A stretch of DNA of 34,215 bases from Kiritimatiellota bacterium (GTDB taxonomy: Bacteria; Verrucomicrobiota; Kiritimatiellia; RFP12; UBA1067): contig WRJS01000028.1 in the NCBI GenBank assembly GCA_009778475.1, forward strand, positions 1 to 34,215. The letters are read 5' to 3'. The notes under the pieces are model-generated. The model was given only the letters and a program-made list of their open reading frames with translations, searched no databases and was not told the DNA's origin. The position numbers and the translations under genes are program-made. Shown here one piece after another: positions 7,996 to 15,160 of this stretch; the stretch's first letter is position 1; every line of letters begins with the position of its first letter.

Positions 7996-9672
7996 ATGAA
8001 TCTTGTCATTGCATGTGATCACGGCGGGCTGTCCGCAAAAAACGCAATCAGCGCATTCCTCGCGTCGCGGGGCTGCACGGTGACCGACCTCGGGACGGAC
8101 ACCGAGGCGGCCGTTGACTATGCGGATTTTGCGGTGCAGGCCGCGGAGACCGTCACCGAAGGGAAGGCGGACGCCGCCATCCTCATCTGTAAGACGGGCA
8201 TCGGCATGAGCCTGACCGCCAACCGCTTCGCGGGCGTCCGCGCGGCGTTGTGCGTGTCCGTCGAGGCCGCGCAGAAGGCCCGCGCACACAACGACAGCAA
8301 CGTCCTTGTGCTGGCGGGGAGCGTTTCGGAGGAGGAGACCCTTGCCATCGTCCGCACCTTCCTTGACACGCCCTTCTCGGGCGAGCCGCGCCATGTGCGC
8401 CGTATCGCGAAGCTCGAGCGCGCGGAGCGTCTGGCGGAAGTCTCGTTCCTCGCCGCGGCCGACCCCGAAATCCATGCGACCGTCCTCGCGCAGATCGCGC
8501 AGGAGGACAGCACCGTCAACCTCATCGCGTCGGAGAACACCGTCACCCGCGCCGTGCGCGAGGCCTCGGGCAGCGTCCTGACGAACAAGTACGCGGAGGG
8601 CTACCCCGGCAAGCGCTGGTACAGCGGCTGCATCCCCGTGGACACCGCCGAGCAGCTTGCCATCGCCCGCGCCAAGCAACTCTTCGGCGCGGATCACGCC
8701 AACGTCCAGCCGCACTGCGGCAGCGCGGCGAACATGGGGGTCTACTTCGCGGTGCTGAAACCGGGCGACACCATCCTCAGCATGAGCCTCGACCAAGGCG
8801 GCCACCTCACGCACGGCAGCCCCGTCAACTTCTCGGGGCAGCTCTTCAACATCGTCCCCTACCGCGTCTCACGCGAGACCGAGGCGCTGGACTACGACGC
8901 ACTGGAGGCGCTCGCAAAAGAAACGAAGCCCAAACTCATCGTGGCGGGCGCGAGCGCCTACCCGCGCACCCTCGACTTCCCGCGCTTCCGCGCCATCGCC
9001 GACGCGGTCGGCGCAATGCTGATGGTGGACATGGCGCACATCGCGGGACTCGTCGCGGGCGGCGCACACCCCAGCCCCGTGCCATACGCGGAGTTCGTCA
9101 CGACCACCACGCACAAGACCCTGCGCGGCCCACGCGGCGGCCTCATCCTCTGCCGCGAGGAATTCGCCAAGGCCATCGACAAGACCGTATTCCCCGGCCT
9201 CCAGGGCGGCCCGCTGGAGAACATCATCGCCGCCAAGGCCGTATGCTTCCGCGAAGCCCTCTCTCCGTCGTTCAAGGCCTACGCGCAACAGGTCGTCGCG
9301 AACAGCAAGGCACTCGCCGCCACGCTCGCCGCGCGCGGCTTCCACCTCGTCTCCGGCGGCACGGACAACCATCTGATGCTCGTCAACGTCGCGCGCAACG
9401 GGCTCACGGGCAAAGACGCGGCGGCCGCGCTCGACGCCGCCGGCATCATCTGCAACAAGAACACCATCCCCTTCGACACCAACAGCCCCTTCGTGACCTC
9501 CGGCATCCGCATCGGCACCGCATCCGTCACGACACGCGGCATGAAGGAGGCTGAGATGGCCACCATCGGCAACTGGATCGCCGACATCCTCGCCGACATC
9601 ACCAACACCGCCAAGCAAGAAACCGTCTGCGCCGAAGTGGCAACGCTCACCGCGCAGTTTTTGGTACCGTAA
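7996..9672 (+). CDS. rpiB-glyA: Fusion of ribose-5-phosphate isomerase B and serine hydroxymethyltransferase
   Basis: A 558-residue cytoplasmic fusion. Residues 1 to about 145 match RpiB: IACDHGG at the N-terminus, catalytic-loop Cys C65 in CKTGIGMS, and H98 in [10 protein letters not shown]. Residues about 146-558 are a full-length GlyA (family about 415 residues): [33 protein letters not shown] and the PLP-binding K374 in [11 protein letters not shown]. RpiB interconverts ribose-5-phosphate and ribulose-5-phosphate; GlyA makes glycine and methylene-tetrahydrofolate from serine. ATG 7996 is preferred over an in-frame GTG at 7981 because [11 protein letters not shown] aligns with normal RpiB starts and AAAGGTG (7977-7983) lies upstream. 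The usual CGTGIG loop has Lys instead of the first Gly (K66), which may affect the isomerase phosphate/anion loop. No frameshift or stop separates the domains. Confidence 0.92.
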   Translation: MNLVIACDHGGLSAKNAISAFLASRGCTVTDLGTDTEAAVDYADFAVQAAETVTEGKADAAILICKTGIGMSLTANRFAGVRAALCVSVEAAQKARAHNDSNVLVLAGSVSEEETLAIVRTFLDTPFSGEPRHVRRIAKLERAERLAEVSFLAAADPEIHATVLAQIAQEDSTVNLIASENTVTRAVREASGSVLTNKYAEGYPGKRWYSGCIPVDTAEQLAIARAKQLFGADHANVQPHCGSAANMGVYFAVLKPGDTILSMSLDQGGHLTHGSPVNFSGQLFNIVPYRVSRETEALDYDALEALAKETKPKLIVAGASAYPRTLDFPRFRAIADAVGAMLMVDMAHIAGLVAGGAHPSPVPYAEFVTTTTHKTLRGPRGGLILCREEFAKAIDKTVFPGLQGGPLENIIAAKAVCFREALSPSFKAYAQQVVANSKALAATLAARGFHLVSGGTDNHLMLVNVARNGLTGKDAAAALDAAGIICNKNTIPFDTNSPFVTSGIRIGTASVTTRGMKEAEMATIGNWIADILADITNTAKQETVCAEVATLTAQFLVP

Positions 9673-9675
9673 TGA

Positions 9676-9850
9676 GGAGGAGTTTATAGTTTACAGTTTT
9701 TAGTTTCTAACGCAACGGTACGAAGCAATGTCTAAAAACTATAAACTAAAAACTAAAAACGATGACCGCCTTAGTCACAGGAGCCGCAAAGGGAATCGGT
9801 ACAAAGCAATGTCTAAAAACTATAAACTAAAAACTATAAACTAAAAACTA
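9676..9850. repeat. Heptamer arrays and duplicated fabG 5' end
   Basis: An array reading GTTTATAGTTTACAGTTTTTAG (top strand) lies at about 9676-9704. Its inverse, with units CTAAAAA and CTATAAA, occurs at 9731-9760 and again, longer, at 9812-9850. The two direct-orientation arrays belong to a tandem duplication. Unit 1 is 9717-9797 and unit 2 is 9798 to about 9892; each starts GGTAC(G/A)AAGCAATGTC and ends in the first 37 bases of the fabG-like coding sequence. The opposing arrays could fold as a hairpin after glyA. Confidence 0.85.
9762..9830 (+). pseudogene. Truncated duplicate of the fabG-like gene start (22-codon remnant/uORF)
   Basis: An ATG at 9762 begins MTALVTGAAKGIG, the same as the start of the downstream reductase except Val for Ile at residue 5. 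It then runs into the repeat (TKQCLKTIN) and stops at 9830, 26 bases before the true ATG 9857. Over the duplicated 37 coding bases there are three substitutions, two of them silent. It could be translated as a leader peptide, but there is no good ribosome-binding site, so it is most simply a duplication scar. Confidence 0.7.
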
Positions 9851-9856
9851 ACCACA

Positions 9857-10588
9857 ATGACCGCCTTAATCACAGGAGCCGCAAAGGGGATTGGACGCGC
9901 GATCGCGATTGCGCTCGCGAAAGACGGTTTCACCGTCGCCGTGCATTACCGCACATCCGAGGACACCGCGAAAGACACCGTCGGGCAAATCCGCGCGGCG
10001 GGCGGGACAGCGGAATGCTTTTGCGCGGACGTCGCCCAGCCCGAGCAGGTCACGGAACTCGTAAAGGCCGTCGAACAGCAACTCGGCGCAATCCACACCC
10101 TCGTGTGCAACGCGGGCATCCTCAAGAGCAACCTCCTCGCCCTCACGAGATTCGAGGACTGGCGCGAGGTGATGGCGGCAAACTTGGATTCCGCGTTCCT
10201 GCTCACCAAGGCCGTGTCACGCGGCATGGCGCGGCAACGCGCCGGGCGCATCATCTACATCTCATCCGACGCAGGGTTGCTGGGCGACCTCATGCGCGCC
10301 GCATACAGCGCATCCAAGGCGGGGTTGCTCGGGCTGAACAAGACGGCGGCCCGCGAACTCGCGTCATCGCGCATCACCGTCAACGCCATCGCCCCCGGCA
10401 TCATCACCACCGACATGACCGCCGACATCCCCGACACCCGCCGCGCCAAGCAACTCGCCGCCATCCCGATGGGACGCTTCGGCACCCCCGAGGAAGTCGC
10501 CGCCGCCGTGCGCTTCCTCGCCTCCGACGCCGCCGCCTGGATCACCGGCCAGACCATCAGCGTCGACGGCGGCCTGTGCATGAAGTAA
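9857..10588 (+). CDS. fabG: 3-oxoacyl-ACP reductase (FabG)-like short-chain dehydrogenase
   Basis: A 243-residue classical SDR of normal length. The NAD(P)-binding motif TGAAKGIG is at residues 6-13, the NAG motif (CNAGI) near 85-90, the catalytic Ser at 136/137 and Y150-x3-K154 in AYSASKAG. The C-terminal GGLCMK matches FabG-like ends. Likely reaction: NADPH-dependent reduction of a 3-oxoacyl thioester in fatty-acid synthesis; other SDR substrates cannot be excluded because no acyl-carrier or other fab gene is nearby. No Shine-Dalgarno is visible before ATG 9857, since the leader is the AT-rich heptamer array. It may be transcribed from the rpiB-glyA promoter. Confidence 0.85.
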   Translation: MTALITGAAKGIGRAIAIALAKDGFTVAVHYRTSEDTAKDTVGQIRAAGGTAECFCADVAQPEQVTELVKAVEQQLGAIHTLVCNAGILKSNLLALTRFEDWREVMAANLDSAFLLTKAVSRGMARQRAGRIIYISSDAGLLGDLMRAAYSASKAGLLGLNKTAARELASSRITVNAIAPGIITTDMTADIPDTRRAKQLAAIPMGRFGTPEEVAAAVRFLASDAAAWITGQTISVDGGLCMK

Positions 10589-10601
10589 GCTTTGGTGTTT
10601 C

Positions 10602-10868
10602 CGGGAGCGCGAAGCTTCCGCGAGCGCGAGGCATCCGGGAGCGCGAGGCATCCGGGAGCGCAGGGCTTCCGCCCTGCATCGTTGATATTGCAAAGCGGAG
10701 TCCTTGCGCCCCCGCGCATCATCGCCGCGCACGCGGTTCGGCGGCCCTTTCGGGAGCGCGAAGCTTCCGCGAGCGCGAAGCTTCCAGGAGCGCAGGGCTT
10801 CCGCCCTGCATCGTGAATATTGCAAAGCGGAGTCCCCTGCGCCCCCACCATCATCGCCGCGCACGCGG
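10602..10868. repeat. Two direct copies of a ~120-135 bp repeat built on GGGAGCGCGAAGCTTCC
   Basis: Copy 1 is about 10602-10735 and copy 2 about 10751-10868. Each begins with several ~17-base CGGGAGCGCGA(A/G)GC subunits (four in copy 1, three in copy 2). A perfect GCAGGGC-TTCC-GCCCTGC hairpin follows, then a conserved tail containing ATATTGCAAAGCGGAGTCC and ATCATCGCCGCGCACGCGG. Copies differ in subunit number. This fills most of the 528-base gap 10589-11116; no gene is supported inside it. Confidence 0.85.
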
Positions 10869-10907
10869 CGAAAAAAAAAACGCCCTCCCCCCCCCTTAAA
10901 ACCCCTC

Positions 10908-10937
10908 TTGACTTTTCCCGGCGGTGGGCGTTATACT
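10908..10937 (+). promoter_or_regulatory. Strong sigma70-like promoter upstream of the small ORFs and membrane protein
   Basis: TTGACT (10908-10913) and TATACT (10932-10937) are separated by 18 bases. Directly upstream lie an A10 tract (10871-10880) and a C9 tract (10887-10895). The A tract sits about where an UP element would. The tracts are slippage-prone but lie outside the core spacer. Confidence 0.7.
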
Positions 10938-10959
10938 TGATGCTTTATGGGGGAAAGGC

Positions 10960-11004
10960 ATGAAGCCTGAATCCTTAGCCATAAGGGGAATGCATGAGTG
11001 TTAA
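10960..11004 (+). CDS. Possible 14-residue leader peptide
   Basis: ATG 10960 follows a GGGAAAGG site and encodes MKPESLAIRGMHEC before a stop. It is the first start after the promoter at 10908 and overlaps the next small ORF. It could be a leader peptide or chance; no homologue is recognised. Confidence 0.25.
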   Translation: MKPESLAIRGMHEC

Positions 11005-11120
11005 AATTAAGAAAATGATGCGGTATCGTGCCGGAAGATGTCCGCCAGTTGTTCGGGCAGTTCGGACTTGAATACACGGTGCTCGATGATAAGATATTGT
11101 ATCGAGGGAAAGGAAAATGA
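10994..11120 (+). pseudogene. Small ORF with apparent +1 frameshift, overlapping the membrane-protein start
   Basis: ATG 10994 has an AAGGGG site 5 bases upstream and reads MSVKIKKMM before ending at 11071 in low-quality Arg-rich sequence. The +1 frame, open from 11019, reads protein-like sequence (GIVPEDVRQLFGQFGLEYTV, then LDDKILYRGKGK). It stops at 11118-11120, giving an ATGA overlap with the next gene. Joining the frames near 11018-11021 gives about 41 residues. This may be a decayed gene, a programmed shift or a sequencing error. A GTG at 11028 could start the second part alone. Confidence 0.35.
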
Positions 11121-11632
11121 AAAGGCTGACAACGTGCTGTTTCCTGTTGCTTGCGGGGTTAAATGTGTTTTTCGCCCGGTTCCTGCCGCTTGCAGCAGCC
11201 CGTTACGGTTCCGTCATGAGAGACCTCCTTCTCGGCGGCACCCCGTTGCCGTCATGGACAGGACTGGTTTTCCAATACTCGTGGTGGCCATGGGCCGGGG
11301 TGGCGGTTTGCGCGGCTGGGGCAGTGCCGTCACTGCGGGGGAAGCGCAGGGACAATGCGCTCAAAAACCTGCTGATTGTTTTTTTGATTGCCGAGTTTCT
11401 GGTCATGTTTGTCACGCTGGTGTCCTGTAAAATACAGATTTCACGATGGAGGGCGAGACAGGGGATCCCATTGGCGCGACGTGCGGCCAATGGGGCAGGA
11501 ATCCGCAATGTGTCTAACGGCTCGCGAGGACGCTCGCCCTCCATCGTGAAATCTGTATTTTACAGGACACTGGTGGCGTATCATCTCCCGCTAATCGGCT
11601 TTGAGCTTGGGACGTTATCAGAATCGCTTTGA
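11117..11632 (+). CDS. Small inner-membrane protein of unknown function carrying a 51-codon repeat insertion
   Basis: A 171-residue protein, not recognised. Hydrophobic segments lie at about residues 5-28, 52-70 and 84-102. ATG 11117 has an AAAGG site and overlaps the preceding small ORF stop (ATGA), indicating coupling. Residues 103-153 are encoded by a palindromic element; without them the third segment would read EFLVMFVTLVAYHLPLIGFE and the protein would be 120 residues. The insertion adds basic, Arg-rich sequence directly after the membrane segment. Whether the expanded protein still functions cannot be told from sequence. Confidence 0.6.
   Translation: MKRLTTCCFLLLAGLNVFFARFLPLAAARYGSVMRDLLLGGTPLPSWTGLVFQYSWWPWAGVAVCAAGAVPSLRGKRRDNALKNLLIVFLIAEFLVMFVTLVSCKIQISRWRARQGIPLARRAANGAGIRNVSNGSRGRSPSIVKSVFYRTLVAYHLPLIGFELGTLSESL
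11417..11575. repeat. Palindromic insertion element with perfect 38-bp inverted arms and 6-bp flanking direct repeats
   Basis: The left arm 11420-11457 and right arm 11533-11570 are perfect 38-base inverted copies (ends GTGTCCTGTAAAATAC...). The centre holds an inner palindrome, CCATTGGC...GCCAATGG (11468-11493), and a GGCTCGCGAGGACGCTCGCC module. The arms are flanked by CTGGTG at 11417-11422 and 11570-11575, 153 bases apart. Related modules lie at 22010-22180 and 33695-33816. It resembles a non-autonomous MITE/REP-type element; no transposase is in the window. Confidence 0.85.
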
Positions 11633-11856
11633 GAGGCTAATGATGAAAATCCATGGCGCGGTCGGAAATGTCATCGACAAAAGGAAAGGGAAAGGTGCGG
11701 AATGAAGTCAAGTACGCTTTCAGACGTCCGTGTTTCGGTTGGAAACCGTAGTCAAGTGGATACCCAGAACACTATAGTCCCTGCTTCTCTCAAAAAATCT
11801 CCCGCGCCTGCTATAAAGTGTTGTGCGGTTCATGCTGCCCGTGATACCATGGTCTC
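11633..11856. other. Intergenic region before the glycoside-hydrolase-like gene
   Basis: A 21-codon ORF at 11640-11705 (MMKIHGAVGNVIDKRKGKGAE) has a GAGAGG site just upstream but no recognised family. A TATAGT at 11773-11778 and a TTGTGC-18-TACCAT pair at 11821-11850 are alternative promoter candidates. The second would give a transcript starting almost at the ATG, that is nearly leaderless. Confidence 0.35.
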
Positions 11857-14800
11857 ATGTTTATGACACTTAACGTTCGGAAGGGCCTTGTCGCTCTTAT
11901 GGCTTTGTCTGCCCGGCTTTGCTTCGCCGAGCAGGCGTTTGTTGAGCTCTCCGCTGTCCCGGAGGATGGGTTTGTCGTCTGCCCGCTGGACGTGACACCG
12001 GCGGCGAACTGGCTGGCCGCCGCACGTCTGGACGGGGCCGCGTTTTTCTACGGGGAGCGCAAACTCGACGCGGCGTTTGTCCCTGGTGAATCCCCGTTTC
12101 AGGGGACGTTCGTCGCTGAGTTGCCGGGCGATGTGCCGAGGGGCGGGCCGGTCCGTTTGCGCATCGAGGCACGGGACGCCGCGCCGCCGCCACGCCGCGC
12201 ATCGCCGATAACCGTGGGCGCGCTGACGTTCGACGCCGCCACGCACGGCGGCCTGCCGTCGCGATTCACGTTCCCGGGCGGGGTGCGACTGGAGTCGGTG
12301 AAATGGCTCGACCGCCTGCATGACCCGAAGACCGGATCGTGGGGCGTTACGAACGAGCGACTTGAGCAGATTGTCGATCAGCCGTTCCTGAAAGTCGTTC
12401 GCACGGTGGCGGCGTTCAAGAGGGGCGACGATGCGCCGCCCTCGAGGCCGCGCGCGGAGTATCAGTGGTTCGTCTTTCCGCAGCGGGCGCTTGTTTACGC
12501 GACCGTCTTGGCGCAGCAGGATGAGCCGTCCGAGTGGCGGGAGAAACACTTTTTCGAGCTGCACCACCCCGTCGGCACAAACTGGTTCGGCGACGGCGCG
12601 TCGGGGGCATTCACCGGCACGCAGAAGTCGCAGACGTTCAGCCGCTACGCCGGGTTCCGCGATGAGGCGGGCGCGGCCGTCGCGGTCATTTCGCGCGGCA
12701 TCCTCCTGCACGACGGTCTGAACGCTTTCGGCCCGTACCTCATGCCGCGCGGCAACGAGGCGTGGCAGGCGTGGGCGGACACGAAGCACCGCATGGCGGC
12801 GTGGTACTGGGTCGGCAACAGCGAAGACCCCGCCAAGGCGCTGCAATCGGCGTATGAGGCCGTCACGAAAATGCCGCGCACCGAGATCGTCATCCCCAAG
12901 CTGCAGGATACCGCCAAGGACTGGAAGGCCGTCGCGCTGAACGATCTTTTCCTCTCCGGCAAGATTGCGACCCTGAGCGAACTCGAGCGGTTGCGGAAGG
13001 CCAGAAGGCTGCCGGAAAACTGGATCGCCCTCAACCGCGCCGGTCTTGTCGCGCTCTTTGAAAAAACGGGCGACGAGGGGAAGGGCAAGGGGCTGCGTCT
13101 CCTGTCGCTCATCGACACCCGCGCGAACACGGTTCTCTCCGCGAGGGCGCCCGTGCCGTTGTTCACGGCGGAACTCCTCAACACCAAGACCGGGAAAACC
13201 GTCACGATAAACTCCGGCGAGGGCTGGCGGGCCGTCGAATGGGACGCGAAAAAGGAAACGTTCACGTTGCGCGGCGCCACGCTGCCGGACGGGGACGGGG
13301 AGACACTCTGCGTCGTGTTGCGGACGAAGGCCGCCCAGCCGAAAGGGCGGGGCGCAGATGACCCCGGCATCCACTGGAGTTGGGTCGTCTTGCACGACGG
13401 CTGTTACGAGTTCCGCAGCGCCACGTGCGGGCAGATCGCGCTGCGGAATCTCGGCCCGGCGATGAAGGCGTTTTACCCGCACGCCTCTGGCGTTGTCACG
13501 GAAAACCCATGCGCAAAGGAACTCCGCTGGCAGGGGACGTACCCGAGCGGCTGGTGTTCGATGCAGTATATGGCCGTGTATGATGAGGCGAAAAAGATCG
13601 GGCTGTATGTCGCGGCGCATGATGCGGGCGGGGCCGTCAATAAAATCCGGATCGACGCGGATGCGGTGTCCGACGCGCTGACGCTTCGGTTCGAGCAGCC
13701 GCTGCCGCTTGACGGCAAGGTCGAACACGGCGGCGCTGTTTGGCGGGCGATGTCCGGCGACTGGTTCGACGCCGCGCTCATCTATCGGCAATGGGTGCGC
13801 GCCCATGCGGACTGGTATCCGCGCCAGAGGCTCGGCCCCGGCGGCCGCACCGACACGCCGCAGTGGATGAAGGAACTCAGCGTCTGGGCGCTGTGCAGTG
13901 ACGCGCCCCAGAAAATGCCGGAGACGATGCGCAGGTTCACCGACGCCCTCGGCATCCCCACGGCGGTGCACTGGTACAACTGGCACCAGATCCCGTTCGA
14001 CAACGACTACCCGCACTATTTCCCGGTGAAGGACGGCTTCAAAGAGGCCGTCGCGGAAATCCAGAAAAACGGCGACTGCTTCGTCATGCCGTACATCAAC
14101 GGCCGCCTCTGGGACACGCGGGACAAGGGCGCGGAGGATTTCCAGTTCACGTCGCTCGCGCTGCCCGGCGCAACGAAAAAGGAGGACGGCAAACCGTACA
14201 TCGAGACCTACGGCAGCAAGGAGTCCGACGGCTCGAACGTCGAGCTCGCCGTGATGTGCCCGGCGAGCGCGGTCTGGCGGGATAAAGTCACGGAGAACAT
14301 CTCCCGGCTGGTGAACGAGTATGGCGTTGCCGCCGTGTACGTCGATCAGGTCGCGGCGGCGCAACCGGAACTGTGCTTCGACAAGATGCACGGGCATCCC
14401 CTTGCGGGCGGCGACTGGTGGAACCGCGAACATTGGACGCTGTACGCGAAAATCCGCGGCGAACTGCCGAAGGACAGGATGCTGACCACGGAGTGCAACG
14501 CCGAGCCGTTCGTCAACATTTTCGACGGCTACCTGACATGGCACTTCCAGTATCAGGATCAGGTGCCGGCCTTCGCGGCGGTTTACGGCGGCGCGGTGCA
14601 GATGTTCGGCAGGGCCTATCGCGGCGGGCCGAGCCAGATCCTTGCGGACCGCATGAAGGCGGCGGAGCAACTGGTGTACGGCGAGCAGATCGGCTGGCTT
14701 GACCCGCGGGTAATTGACGACCCGAAGCGCTTCCCGTTCTTCAAGGCAATCGTCCAGATGCGGCACCGCCACCGCGACTACTTCTGCAAAGGCGAGATGA

Positions 14801-15153
14801 TCCGCCCGCCGAAATTGTTAGACGCGATCCCGGCCGTCACCGCCGACTGGCAGTGGAGCGGCGAATGGAACGTCACGGCCGCCGCCGTCCAGACGGGCGC
14901 CTGGCGCAAGACCGACAAAAACGGCAAGACCGTCTCCGCCGTCCTCTTCTTCGTGAACGTCTCGGACACGCCGGTCTCCAGCCGCACCCGCATTGACTTG
15001 GCCGAAATCGGGCTGGGCAAGGGCAAGCTAGCAATCCGCCAGATCACCTCCGAAGGAATCGAAACGCCAATTGACCCCTCGGTGCTCAACCACCCGCAGG
15101 GCATCGTTTTCCCCGGCGGAAGCATTTCCGCCTGGGAAATAACGACACGCTAG
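11857..15153 (+). CDS. Secreted glycoside-hydrolase-like protein (DUF6259-type, beta/alpha-barrel)
   Basis: A 1098-residue protein with a signal peptide of about 24 residues (KGLVALMALSARLCFAEQ). The N-terminal half is beta-rich. From about residue 665 there is a barrel-like domain with HWYNWHQIPFDNDYPHYFP, VMPYINGRLWD, VYVDQVAA (Asp near 830) and TTECNAEPF (Glu near 880). These are the kind of Asp/Glu pair seen at barrel strand ends in GH-type enzymes. A small C-terminal beta domain follows. By overall pattern I place it in the DUF6259-like group of putative glycosidases; substrate unknown. Start: ATG 11857 or ATG 11863, neither with a clear ribosome-binding site. It converges with the next gene, whose stop is only 7 bases away, so there is no room for a shared terminator between them. 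Confidence 0.7.
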   Translation: MFMTLNVRKGLVALMALSARLCFAEQAFVELSAVPEDGFVVCPLDVTPAANWLAAARLDGAAFFYGERKLDAAFVPGESPFQGTFVAELPGDVPRGGPVRLRIEARDAAPPPRRASPITVGALTFDAATHGGLPSRFTFPGGVRLESVKWLDRLHDPKTGSWGVTNERLEQIVDQPFLKVVRTVAAFKRGDDAPPSRPRAEYQWFVFPQRALVYATVLAQQDEPSEWREKHFFELHHPVGTNWFGDGASGAFTGTQKSQTFSRYAGFRDEAGAAVAVISRGILLHDGLNAFGPYLMPRGNEAWQAWADTKHRMAAWYWVGNSEDPAKALQSAYEAVTKMPRTEIVIPKLQDTAKDWKAVALNDLFLSGKIATLSELERLRKARRLPENWIALNRAGLVALFEKTGDEGKGKGLRLLSLIDTRANTVLSARAPVPLFTAELLNTKTGKTVTINSGEGWRAVEWDAKKETFTLRGATLPDGDGETLCVVLRTKAAQPKGRGADDPGIHWSWVVLHDGCYEFRSATCGQIALRNLGPAMKAFYPHASGVVTENPCAKELRWQGTYPSGWCSMQYMAVYDEAKKIGLYVAAHDAGGAVNKIRIDADAVSDALTLRFEQPLPLDGKVEHGGAVWRAMSGDWFDAALIYRQWVRAHADWYPRQRLGPGGRTDTPQWMKELSVWALCSDAPQKMPETMRRFTDALGIPTAVHWYNWHQIPFDNDYPHYFPVKDGFKEAVAEIQKNGDCFVMPYINGRLWDTRDKGAEDFQFTSLALPGATKKEDGKPYIETYGSKESDGSNVELAVMCPASAVWRDKVTENISRLVNEYGVAAVYVDQVAAAQPELCFDKMHGHPLAGGDWWNREHWTLYAKIRGELPKDRMLTTECNAEPFVNIFDGYLTWHFQYQDQVPAFAAVYGGAVQMFGRAYRGGPSQILADRMKAAEQLVYGEQIGWLDPRVIDDPKRFPFFKAIVQMRHRHRDYFCKGEMIRPPKLLDAIPAVTADWQWSGEWNVTAAAVQTGAWRKTDKNGKTVSAVLFFVNVSDTPVSSRTRIDLAEIGLGKGKLAIRQITSEGIETPIDPSVLNHPQGIVFPGGSISAWEITTR

Positions 15154-15160
15154 CAAACGA

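Noticed and set aside
10592..10940. Short open frames in the gap after fabG
   Set aside because: They are translations of the repeat units (SFREREAS-like peptides) with no ribosome-binding site.
11830..14772. A 980-codon open frame on the minus strand
   Set aside because: It lies opposite the glycoside-hydrolase-like gene, is Arg/Val/Pro-rich without motifs, and is the usual shadow of a GC-rich gene.
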